Under the pieces are notes generated by a model, which was not told where the DNA came from, did no database searches, and saw nothing but the letters and a program-made list of their open reading frames with translations. The position numbers and the translations under genes were made by a program. A stretch of DNA of 64,000 bases from an uncultured Flavobacteriales bacterium (GTDB lineage: Bacteria; Bacteroidota; Bacteroidia; Flavobacteriales_G; Salibacteraceae). Shown in pieces: positions 43,366 through 51,070 of the stretch (the first letter of the stretch is position 1; every line of letters begins with the position of its first letter). The stretch covers positions 124,001 through 188,000 of the forward strand of contig CALSRJ010000001.1 of the NCBI GenBank assembly GCA_943788725.1, written 5' to 3'.

Positions 43366-43902
43366 ATGCCGGAGAAACTCAAACTCACCGTTCAACTCAC
43401 CAAGTCTGAAAGCAACCTGATGTGGTATTACGCCATCAATGTCTCGGCAGACGTGGCTGAGCAATTCATTGAAGGGGTGGACCGTCGGGTGATTTGTACG
43501 CTTCCAGATGGTGATCATTTTCATTGTGCGCTCTTCGCGTCTAAGCAAGGGGGGTACAATATTCTACTCAACAAGCAACGGCGAGATAGGCTTGGGCTGA
43601 GGGCGGGAAGCGTGTTTGATATTGAATTGGAGAAAGACATGACCAAGTATGGCACAGCGATGAGCGATGAATTTGCCGTGGTGCTTGAGCAGGACCAGGA
43701 GGGGAGTGCCATATTTCATAGATTGACCCCAGGAAAACAACGAACGTTGATCTATTTCAGCGACAATGTGAAGAGCTCGGACATCAAGATCCGAAGGGCA
43801 TTGGTGGTAATGCGCCATCTAGTCGAAAGCCAAGGTGAATTGGATTACAAGCGATTAAATGTGATGGTAAAGGAGGCGAATCAATCCGCTAAGCTTAAGT
43901 GA
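43366..43902 (+). CDS. DUF1905/YdeI-family protein
   Basis: A 178-aa cytoplasmic protein. The N-terminal half matches the DUF1905 beta-barrel pattern (ADVAEQFIEGVDRRVICTLPDG, then GGYNILLNKQRRDRLGLRAGSVFDIEL). The C-terminal half is the helical YdeI/OmdA-like region (RTLIYFSDNVKSSDIKIRRALVVMRHL). Bacterial relatives have been linked to bacteriocin or antimicrobial protection, but the mechanism is unclear. A TACATTTA box ends four bases before the ATG. The stop abuts the stop of the convergent divIC gene. Confidence 0.85.
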   Translation: MPEKLKLTVQLTKSESNLMWYYAINVSADVAEQFIEGVDRRVICTLPDGDHFHCALFASKQGGYNILLNKQRRDRLGLRAGSVFDIELEKDMTKYGTAMSDEFAVVLEQDQEGSAIFHRLTPGKQRTLIYFSDNVKSSDIKIRRALVVMRHLVESQGELDYKRLNVMVKEANQSAKLK

Positions 43903-44238
43903 TCATTCCTCATCTACGAAGATGAAGATCTCCTCATTCGCTTTTTTCATGAAGTATTTCTCGCGAGCGAATTTCTCAAGTTTGCTATTGTCGCTCAAGA
44001 GCTCTTCCAGGTCCTCATGTATACTGATGATCTCCCGCTGGTAGTATTCCTTATCTGAATCGAGTTGATACAATTCTGCACGGAGTTCAATCTGGTTGAT
44101 CATGTTGTGCTGATCAAAGAACATCATCCAAATGGCGAAAACACCGAGCGTAATCGCGTAGCGGTTTTTAAGGTACCAGGGGAGTCGATCCCAATAGTCT
44201 CTGAGCATACTCCAAAATTGAAGAAAGAGTTGGTACAT
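43903..44238 (-). CDS. DivIC/FtsB-like septum formation initiator
   Basis: A 111-aa bitopic protein: one membrane helix (YAITLGVFAIWMMFF) and a periplasmic coiled coil (about residues 46-90) ending in KLEKFAREKYFMKKANEEIFIFVDEE, the FtsB/DivIC signature. It belongs to the FtsQLB-type divisome complex. An in-frame ATG at codon 11 (MLRDYW) is an alternative start. It follows gap on the same strand with 63 bases between. Confidence 0.88.
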   Translation of the reverse strand: MYQLFLQFWSMLRDYWDRLPWYLKNRYAITLGVFAIWMMFFDQHNMINQIELRAELYQLDSDKEYYQREIISIHEDLEELLSDNSKLEKFAREKYFMKKANEEIFIFVDEE

Positions 44239-44244
44239 AATTGA

Positions 44245-44274
44245 AGAAGGCGGTCCAATTATGAACAGCCTTCT
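44245..44274. terminator. Possible terminator between gap and divIC
   Basis: AGAAGGC/GCCTTCT, a 7-base stem with a 16-base loop. The T run is on the plus side (TTTG), so its strength for the minus-strand gap gene is limited. Confidence 0.35.
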
Positions 44275-44301
44275 TTTGATCTTAGTATGAATGCTTCGTG
44301 A

Positions 44302-45759
44302 TCAATAGTAGATCAAGCGGCGCACCTTGGCAATGTGCTTCGCAAGGCGCAATACCTGTTTGGTGTACCCGAATTCGTTGTCGTACCATACGTACAATAC
44401 GATGCTCTTCTTGTCTGGATGCACAATCGTTGCGTGACTGTCATACACAGAACAACAAGTGTTGCCAACGATGTCACTGGATACGCACTCTTCGTTGATG
44501 TTGTAATTGATTTGGTTCACCAGGTCTCCGCGAAGGGCAGCATCCTTGAGAAGGCTGTCGACCTCTTTTAGAGAAGTTTCTTTGCTCACCGTAAGGCTCA
44601 GAATGGCCAAAGAACCGTTCGGCACAGGAACACGCACGGCATTCGCAGTCAATTTGTCTTTCAAATCAGGAATGACTTTAGTGACAGCGCGTCCAGCACC
44701 TGTTTCGGTGATGACCATGTTGATGGCAGCAGACCGTCCTCGACGGGCATTCTTGTGCATATTGTCCAAGAGGTTCTGATCGTTCGTGTACGCATGCACC
44801 GTTTCAATGTGTCCTTTGCTCACTCCAAGGTTGTCGTGGATTACCTTCAATACAGGAACGATTGCGTTGGTCGTACAAGACGCTGCCGAGATCACGTCAT
44901 CCTCGTCGAGTCGAAGCGATTTGTGATTCACACCATAAACGACGTTTGGTACTTCCTTACCTGGGGCTGTGAGCAACACCTTCGATGCTCCTTTTGAAGT
45001 GAGGTGCCTGCTAAGGGCTGTCTTGTCCTTGAATACACCCGTGTTGTCAATGATCAATGCATCGTTGATTCCATAGGAGGTGTAGTCGATATCTTCTGGA
45101 TTCTTTGCGGCGATGAACTTCACGCGCTGACCGTTGATGATCAACTCCATGTTCTCGTAGTCTTCTTCAACGGTACCTTGAAAACGGCCGTGTACAGAAT
45201 CGTTGCGGAGTAGGTGAGCGCGCTTGTTGAGTTGGTCTTTGTCGATGTTGCGAACTACAATGGCACGAAGCCGAAGTTGTTGCCCCTTTCCTGCGGAAGT
45301 AATGAGGAGGCGAGCGGCCAAACGACCAATACGCCCGAATCCATATAGGACAACATCTTTAGGACGCATTTGCTCCTTCTCATCGATGGTAAATCCAGTC
45401 AATTTTGCCTCAAGAAAGGTGCGTTGATCGGTGAACTGATTTTTCTCTGCTTGCCACTCATACGCGAGAAGACCGATGTCCAGCTTGGATTGGGCAATGT
45501 CCATGGTCAATAACTCCTTGGCCAAGGACGATGTGTCGTGAACGCTTATTGCTTTGTTCACTACTACGTTGGCGTATGCGTGAAGTTGAAGAATGTCGGA
45601 AATGGTCACGTCGACCAAAGGGTTACGGAACAGAACCAACTCTATTCCTTTGTCGAACTGCAAATGTCCAATGCAGCTTTGGAGTTCAACGGCGGCTTTC
45701 TCATCCTTGAGGTAAGCGCTAAAATCACTTTGATAGTTGTCTACTACCTGCGTATCCAT
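44302..45759 (-). CDS. gap: Glyceraldehyde-3-phosphate dehydrogenase, long form
   Basis: A 485-aa enzyme. The core begins near residue 135 (VVLYGFGRIGRLAARLL, the NAD-binding glycine motif), with the catalytic SAASCTTNAI cysteine and HAYTNDQNLLDN. This is ordinary GAPDH preceded by an extra helical domain of about 130 residues that normal GAPDH (about 335 aa) lacks; such long forms are known in Bacteroidota. The extra domain's role is unknown. It acts in the oxidative or gluconeogenic triose step. Downstream of rpoD on the same strand, after a terminator. Confidence 0.93.
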   Translation of the reverse strand: MDTQVVDNYQSDFSAYLKDEKAAVELQSCIGHLQFDKGIELVLFRNPLVDVTISDILQLHAYANVVVNKAISVHDTSSLAKELLTMDIAQSKLDIGLLAYEWQAEKNQFTDQRTFLEAKLTGFTIDEKEQMRPKDVVLYGFGRIGRLAARLLITSAGKGQQLRLRAIVVRNIDKDQLNKRAHLLRNDSVHGRFQGTVEEDYENMELIINGQRVKFIAAKNPEDIDYTSYGINDALIIDNTGVFKDKTALSRHLTSKGASKVLLTAPGKEVPNVVYGVNHKSLRLDEDDVISAASCTTNAIVPVLKVIHDNLGVSKGHIETVHAYTNDQNLLDNMHKNARRGRSAAINMVITETGAGRAVTKVIPDLKDKLTANAVRVPVPNGSLAILSLTVSKETSLKEVDSLLKDAALRGDLVNQINYNINEECVSSDIVGNTCCSVYDSHATIVHPDKKSIVLYVWYDNEFGYTKQVLRLAKHIAKVRRLIYY

Positions 45760-45798
45760 GGTTGTTGAATGTAATGTGGTTTGTGGAAAAGTGGAATC

Positions 45799-45826
45799 AA
45801 AAAGGGCCGTGAGATCATCACGGCCC
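45799..45826 (-). terminator. Terminator of rpoD
   Basis: The perfect 9-base stem GGGCCGTGA/TCACGGCCC with a 5-base loop is followed on the minus strand by five T. It lies 13 bases past the rpoD stop. Confidence 0.85.
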
Positions 45827-45838
45827 GTTGAGGTTTAT

Positions 45839-46705
45839 TTAGTCTCCCAGATACATTTTAAGGAGTCGGCTGCGCGAGTTTTGTCGCAAGCGCCGAATGG
45901 CCTTTTCTTTGATCTGTCGCACGCGCTCTCGAGTGAGGTCAAATTTATCGCCGATCTCTTCGAGGGTGAGACCGTGGTTCATACCGATTCCGAAGAACAG
46001 TCTGATAACGTCACGCTCTCGCTCAGTAAGTGTCTCTAGTGAACGCTCGATTTCTCGCTGAAGCGACTCGCGCATCAGTTCGCCATCGGCGCTGGGTGAT
46101 TCATTGTTGCTGATCAAGTCGAGCAAACTGAAATCTTCATCTTCCTTTAAAGGTGCGTCTACAGAAACATGGCGTCCTGAAACGCTCATGGTGTCCTTCA
46201 CCTTGTCTTCTGGTATCTCAAGGGCTGATGCAAGCTCGTCTGCAACAGGTGGGCGCTCAAATTGTTGCTCGAGCATGGCGTACGCTTTGTTGATCTTGTT
46301 CAAAGAACCTACTTGGTTCAATGGAAGGCGTACGATACGAGATTGTTCTGCAATCGCCTGAAGGATCGATTGACGAATCCACCATACCGCATAAGAGATG
46401 AACTTAAATCCACGGGTTTCATCGAAGCGTTGAGCCGCTTTGATGAGTCCAAGGTTTCCTTCATTGATCAAGTCAGGAAGGGTAAGGCCTTGGTTTTGGT
46501 ATTGTTTCGATACAGAGACCACGAATCGTAGGTTAGCACGGACCAACTGATCCAGCGCTCGCTGATCTCCTTTCTTGATCTTCTTTGCAAGTTCAACCTC
46601 TTGCTCCGCGTTGATCATCTCTTCGCGGCTGATTTCTGTCAAGTACTTGTCCAGCGACTGACTGTCGCGGTTGGTAATTGATTTCGTAATCTTTAACTGC
46701 CTCAT
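45839..46705 (-). CDS. rpoD: Primary RNA polymerase sigma factor (short Bacteroidota form)
   Basis: A 288-aa sigma-70 protein. Region 1.2/2 ([15 protein letters not shown], then [59 protein letters not shown]) and regions 3 and 4 (ending [29 protein letters not shown]) are complete. The N-terminal region 1.1 and the non-conserved insert of enterobacterial RpoD are absent, as expected in this phylum. It should recognise the TTG/TAnnTTTG promoters seen here, including its own. Confidence 0.95.
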   Translation of the reverse strand: MRQLKITKSITNRDSQSLDKYLTEISREEMINAEQEVELAKKIKKGDQRALDQLVRANLRFVVSVSKQYQNQGLTLPDLINEGNLGLIKAAQRFDETRGFKFISYAVWWIRQSILQAIAEQSRIVRLPLNQVGSLNKINKAYAMLEQQFERPPVADELASALEIPEDKVKDTMSVSGRHVSVDAPLKEDEDFSLLDLISNNESPSADGELMRESLQREIERSLETLTERERDVIRLFFGIGMNHGLTLEEIGDKFDLTRERVRQIKEKAIRRLRQNSRSRLLKMYLGD

Positions 46706-46750
46706 ATTCTTTTATTTCCCCCAATTAATTTCATAGGCTTATCGGGCCTG

Positions 46751-46781
46751 CAAAGGTACACTTTTTTACGTTCGTAAACAA
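46751..46781 (-). promoter_or_regulatory. rpoD promoter
   Basis: TTG, 20 bases, TACCTTTG: a textbook Bacteroidota promoter on the minus strand, 45 bases before the ATG. The leader is A+T-rich with a GGGGGA run near the start. Confidence 0.8.
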
Positions 46782-46850
46782 CCATTTCTTCCAACGCCTA
46801 TTATAAGACGCGCACACTAGGTAAAACGTGAGCTGAGCAAAAAAGTTTCG

Positions 46851-48332
46851 TTACAGTCCGAATCCGTAATAGGCCTTTTTTCCATTAGGGTAAACGCCTT
46901 CTATGAGAATGCCACCTTTTTTTTCTTTCAGCATTGCATACAAATGCTCCCTGTCTTTGACCACTTGTTGATCAACCTTAAGGATGATGAAATCTGTTGA
47001 AATTCCGGCGGACCTCAGTTTGCCAGCGCCGATTTCCTTTACTTGAACTCCTCGGGTGATGCCCAGTTCCTTTTTTGTTTCCGCATCTACATCCTCGAGT
47101 AAAGCATTCAGTTGCTCATGGATCTCCAACTGTTTCTTAGGGGTGAGCGCCTCTTCTCCGAATTGATTGCGAAGGGTAAGGGGAATGTCGATAATACTTC
47201 CGGAGCGGTTCACCGTAACCAAGATGTCATCTCCGGGTCGGAACTTGCTCAATTGTTCTTGCATTTCGGTCACGTTCTTTACAGAGCGCTCGGCAATTTT
47301 CATGATGACGTCGCCTTCTTTGATGCCTGCATTCTTAGCCGCACCCATGTCAAGCGTGGTTGCTACGTAAACGCCTTCATTCACGCTGAGCGATTTCAAG
47401 GCAGCGATTTCTTGATTGACATTCTGAATGCGCACGCCCAAGTAACCGCGCTGCACTACTCCGTATTCTAATAAATCTTCTACCACCTTGGCGACTATAT
47501 TGACCGGTATGGCGAAGGAGTAGCCCGTGTAAGAGCCTGTATTGGACTTAATGGCTGCGTTGATGCCGATCAATTCACCTCGGCTGTTGACCAATGCTCC
47601 GCCACTGTTACCAGGGTTAACTGCTGCATCTGTTTGAATGAAAGACTCAACCGCGCTGGCTCCATCCGGACCGTTTGCCAAAATATTAATGTCTCTGCCT
47701 TTCGCACTGACGATCCCTGCAGTCACAGTGCTTTCAAGGTTAAAAGGGTTGCCAACGGCAAGGACCCATTCGCCCACCTTGACTTGGTCCGAATTTCCGA
47801 TGTCAATTTTAGGGAGGTCATCTGCATTGATCTTCAACAAAGCGAGATCGCTGGAAGGATCCATACCTATTACCTCAGCTTGAAAACTGCGATTGTCATT
47901 CGTGACTACCTCAACCGCTGAGGCACCATCAACTACGTGGTTGTTGGTAACGATGTAGCCGTCGTTAGACATGATCACGCCCGAACCTGCGCCTGCTCCC
48001 ATACGCGGTTGCTTTTGCTGCATGCCATCACCAAAAAAGAAATGACGGATCGGGTCGAAGGTGTAATAGCCTCCATTGGTTTCGTAGGTCGTTTTAACGT
48101 GAACGACGGCATTGACCGTGCGCTCTGCCGCTGAGGTGAAATCTACCGTTTCCGAGGGTAATCCGTAAGACACTTGCTGTACACTTCCATGCTGTTGGTC
48201 GATGTGTTCAGACCGTAAGAGCTCCACGGCTTCCAATCGCTCCAATCTTTGGTTTTGATAAAAGAGAAAGGCGCCTATTGAAAGTGCGCCTCCTACGATC
48301 GCTGCCAAAAAATATCCTGCTGTCTTGTTCAT
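46851..48332 (-). CDS. htrA: Periplasmic serine protease DegP/HtrA
   Basis: A 493-aa protein with an N-terminal helix (signal anchor or signal peptide). The trypsin-like domain has VTNNHVVDG (His), SSDLALLKI (Asp) and DAAVNPGNSGGALVN (Ser), a complete catalytic triad. Two PDZ domains follow (GYLGVRIQNV, then GITRGVQVKEIG). It degrades or holds misfolded envelope proteins. I use ATG 48332, seven codons into the longest frame, because the membrane segment begins there. Divergent from dapF. Confidence 0.93.
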   Translation of the reverse strand: MNKTAGYFLAAIVGGALSIGAFLFYQNQRLERLEAVELLRSEHIDQQHGSVQQVSYGLPSETVDFTSAAERTVNAVVHVKTTYETNGGYYTFDPIRHFFFGDGMQQKQPRMGAGAGSGVIMSNDGYIVTNNHVVDGASAVEVVTNDNRSFQAEVIGMDPSSDLALLKINADDLPKIDIGNSDQVKVGEWVLAVGNPFNLESTVTAGIVSAKGRDINILANGPDGASAVESFIQTDAAVNPGNSGGALVNSRGELIGINAAIKSNTGSYTGYSFAIPVNIVAKVVEDLLEYGVVQRGYLGVRIQNVNQEIAALKSLSVNEGVYVATTLDMGAAKNAGIKEGDVIMKIAERSVKNVTEMQEQLSKFRPGDDILVTVNRSGSIIDIPLTLRNQFGEEALTPKKQLEIHEQLNALLEDVDAETKKELGITRGVQVKEIGAGKLRSAGISTDFIILKVDQQVVKDREHLYAMLKEKKGGILIEGVYPNGKKAYYGFGL

Positions 48333-48479
48333 GTCCTTTGATTTTAAATTCAAATTAGTTCCTCGAAATAACTATCAAACGCATAGTATCGTTGTGTCGG
48401 AGCTGTTAATTATTTCTAAGCAGTTCTGCGATTAAAACGAGAACGCGGCTGTGTGAGCAGAAGTTCGGAATATTGCAGG

Positions 48480-49256
48480 GTGATCGAATTCCATAAATAT
48501 CACGGAGCGGGCAACGATTTCATCTTAATCGATGACCGCGAAAGAACGTTTCCAGCCGAATCTTTTGACTTGGTGGCACGGATGTGCGACCGACATTTTG
48601 GGATTGGCGCCGACGGTTTGATGCTCTTGCGCAATGCGCAAGGGGCGGATTTTGAGATGATTTACTACAACAGCGATGGGCAGTTCAGTTCGATGTGCGG
48701 AAATGGAGGAAGATGCATCACGCGGTTTGCTGCTGAGCTTGGCATCATCGAAAACAAAGCACTGTTCACAGCTGTAGATGGTCCCCACCATGCCACGGTA
48801 AATGCAGATGGCAGTATTTCGCTTGAGATGATCGACGTGCTTACCGTTGAAGCATTGGATGATGGTGCGCTTTTGCTGGACACGGGATCACCGCACTATG
48901 TAGTACTGACCGAAAGGCTAGATGATAGGGACATGCAAACCGAGGGGCGTAGCATCCGCAACAACGAACGCTTCAAGGCTGAGGGCGTCAATGTGAATTT
49001 GGTAGAGTGGAAGGATGACTGCTTGTACATCCGCACTTACGAGCGTGGAGTGGAAGACGAAACGCTTGCCTGTGGCACTGGTGTTACAGCAGCGGCCATC
49101 GCTGCTCAGTTCTGGGGTCTCACTGAATCTCCCGTTAAGGTGAAAGCGGTGGGTGGTGACCTGTCCGTAACTTTCAACGTAGAAACCACAGGATATTCAA
49201 GCATCTGGAAAACCGGCCCGACAGCTTTCGTTTTTAAAGGAACTTTTCAACCATGA
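48480..49256 (+). CDS. dapF: Diaminopimelate epimerase
   Basis: A 258-aa racemase converting LL- to meso-diaminopimelate for lysine and peptidoglycan. FHKYHGAGNDFILID opens the protein; the two catalytic cysteines are in SMCGNGGRC and LACGTGVTA. I choose GTG 48480 because MIEFHKYHGAGNDF is the family start; a GTG at 48453 gives nine more residues that are not family-like. It overlaps the GNAT gene by four bases; dapF, the acetyltransferase and mltG form one coupled operon with cell-wall flavour. Confidence 0.93.
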   Translation: MIEFHKYHGAGNDFILIDDRERTFPAESFDLVARMCDRHFGIGADGLMLLRNAQGADFEMIYYNSDGQFSSMCGNGGRCITRFAAELGIIENKALFTAVDGPHHATVNADGSISLEMIDVLTVEALDDGALLLDTGSPHYVVLTERLDDRDMQTEGRSIRNNERFKAEGVNVNLVEWKDDCLYIRTYERGVEDETLACGTGVTAAAIAAQFWGLTESPVKVKAVGGDLSVTFNVETTGYSSIWKTGPTAFVFKGTFQP

Positions 49257-49771
49257 ACTTGATTGGTGATCATATTTCCTTGCGTTTGCCAACGATTGAG
49301 GATGTCCACATCATCCATCGTTGGGAGAATGACCCTGAACACTGGTTGGTGAGTAATACCATCGCCCCGTACACAAAAGAGCAGATCCTTCACTTTATTG
49401 AACATGACAATGACTTGTATGCAGATCAACAGATGCGTATGATGATTGAAAGTAAGGAAGGAGCAGTAGTTGGTTGCATTGACCTCTTTGATTTCGACCC
49501 TAAGAATCACAGGGTTGGATTGGGGATATTAATCGATGATGCATTTCGCGGAAAAGGGCTTGGAAACGAAGCCATTGCATTGACTGTACGGTACTGCTTC
49601 GATGAACTCGAAATGCACTCTATTTATGCAGATGTGCTGGAGAACAATGCTTCGAGTCAGCGACTTTTTGAAGCCAATGGTTTTGTGAAAGCTGGTCACA
49701 AGAAGGACTGGCTGTGGAATGGAAGCGAATTTATGGATCAATATTTCTATCAGCGGATTAAAGAACAATGA
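49253..49771 (+). CDS. GNAT family N-acetyltransferase
   Basis: A 172-aa acetyltransferase of the RimJ/RimL-like type: ISLRLPTIEDVHIIHRWENDPEHW at the N-terminus, then VGLGILIDDAFRGKGLGNEAIALTVRYCFDELEMHSIYADVLENNASSQRLFEANGFVKAG, with the Q/RxxGxG/A acetyl-CoA motif as RGKGLG. The acceptor is unknown. Its position between dapF and mltG, overlapping both by four bases, hints at an envelope or ribosomal-protein substrate only by association. Confidence 0.88.
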   Translation: MNLIGDHISLRLPTIEDVHIIHRWENDPEHWLVSNTIAPYTKEQILHFIEHDNDLYADQQMRMMIESKEGAVVGCIDLFDFDPKNHRVGLGILIDDAFRGKGLGNEAIALTVRYCFDELEMHSIYADVLENNASSQRLFEANGFVKAGHKKDWLWNGSEFMDQYFYQRIKEQ

Positions 49772-50805
49772 ACCTGAAACGATTCATCTTTACCATTCTA
49801 GCCTTGATCGTTCTGTTTGGAGGTTACCTAGCTTGGGATTACTACCAGCGCCTCTTTGCCCCCAACGTTTTCCTCGAAGAATCGCAGGTTGAATTCTTCG
49901 TGCACTCTGATTGGACCTTTGCGGATGTGCGTTCTGCCTTGAAAGTTCAAAGGGTAGTGGATGATGTGAGCTCCTTTGAATGGGTAGCTGGACGAAAGCA
50001 ATACCCGTCGCTCGTAAAACCGGGTCGCTATGTCATTTTCGACGGCATGAATAACAATCAGTTGGTCAACCTGCTGCGCAGTGGAGCGCAGGAACCGGTC
50101 AAATTGATTTTACGCTCGGTTCGAACCAAGACTGAGCTGGCATCGAACGTAACCCAATACATTGAAGCAGATAGTGCGGAAGTGCTTCACTTGCTGAACG
50201 ACCCTGCTTTTTGTGCGCAGTACGGGTTCAATACCACTACCGTCATTACCCTGTTCCTGCCGAATACCTATGAATTTTATTGGAGCACGTCGGCTGAAGA
50301 GTTTGTCGTTCGTATGGCGCGGGAGTACAAGCGTTTTTGGACCGACGAACGCATTGCGAAGGCGAGAAAATTGGGGCTATCACAGTCAGAGGTAAGTACG
50401 TTGGCTTCTATTGTGCAAGCCGAGCAAGGCGCGCATCCAGATGAACGGCCCATTGTAGCGGGACTCTACCTGAACCGAATCCGAAAAGGAATGCGATTAG
50501 AGTCCGATCCGACCTTGATCCACGCACTCGGTGATTTCACCATCAAGCGCGTTCTCAACGTGCACAAGCAAATTGATTCGCCTTACAATACGTATAAGAA
50601 TGCGGGATTGCCGCCGGGGCCAATCTTGTTGCCTGAGATCAGTTCGATCGATGCAGTCTTGGATCCAAAGGAGAACAGCTACCTCTTCATGTGCGCCAAG
50701 GAAGATTTCTCGGGCTACCACAATTTTTCGACCAGCTATCGAGATCACATCAACAATGCGAAGAGGTATCAACGAGAGCTGAATAAGCGAAGGATCTATA
50801 AATAG
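49768..50805 (+). CDS. mltG: Endolytic peptidoglycan transglycosylase MltG
   Basis: A 345-aa protein with one N-terminal membrane helix (FIFTILALIVLFGGYLAWDYY) and a YceG domain. LASIVQAEQGAHPDERPIVAGLYLNRIRKGMRLESDPTLIHALG holds the catalytic Glu, and YNTYKNAGLPPGPI is the other signature. It cleaves nascent glycan strands and sets their length. Last gene of the dapF operon. Length is normal. Confidence 0.93.
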   Translation: MNLKRFIFTILALIVLFGGYLAWDYYQRLFAPNVFLEESQVEFFVHSDWTFADVRSALKVQRVVDDVSSFEWVAGRKQYPSLVKPGRYVIFDGMNNNQLVNLLRSGAQEPVKLILRSVRTKTELASNVTQYIEADSAEVLHLLNDPAFCAQYGFNTTTVITLFLPNTYEFYWSTSAEEFVVRMAREYKRFWTDERIAKARKLGLSQSEVSTLASIVQAEQGAHPDERPIVAGLYLNRIRKGMRLESDPTLIHALGDFTIKRVLNVHKQIDSPYNTYKNAGLPPGPILLPEISSIDAVLDPKENSYLFMCAKEDFSGYHNFSTSYRDHINNAKRYQRELNKRRIYK

Positions 50806-50808
50806 GGA

Positions 50809-51036
50809 TTACCAGCCGCGCTTGATGCGCTGTTCTTTTTTCCGTAAGCTTTTGTGTGCTGTAACGGTACGCTTGTGATTGCTGCGAGCACTTCTTCTGT
50901 GCATGTCGCACTTGATCACCCCGCAGCATTTGTTCTTGGCACGCTGAGAACTGCTTCCATCCAATACCATGCAGCTGCTGAACAGCATCGTGAATACAAA
51001 GAGCGTGGTAAGAAGTAATGTGCCTGATTGCCTCAT
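50809..51036 (-). CDS. Small basic lipoprotein
   Basis: A 75-aa protein with a signal peptide ending LFSSC and a mature part of about 50 residues. It is very basic (many Arg, Lys and His) and carries NKCCGVIKC, a cluster of three cysteines. Such small lipoproteins are common and uncharacterised in Bacteroidota. It begins 31 bases past the glycosyltransferase stop and is convergent with mltG. Confidence 0.55.
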   Translation of the reverse strand: MRQSGTLLLTTLFVFTMLFSSCMVLDGSSSQRAKNKCCGVIKCDMHRRSARSNHKRTVTAHKSLRKKEQRIKRGW

Positions 51037-51070
51037 ATACACACAAAGCTAAGGATGTTTTGGCTTGGTT

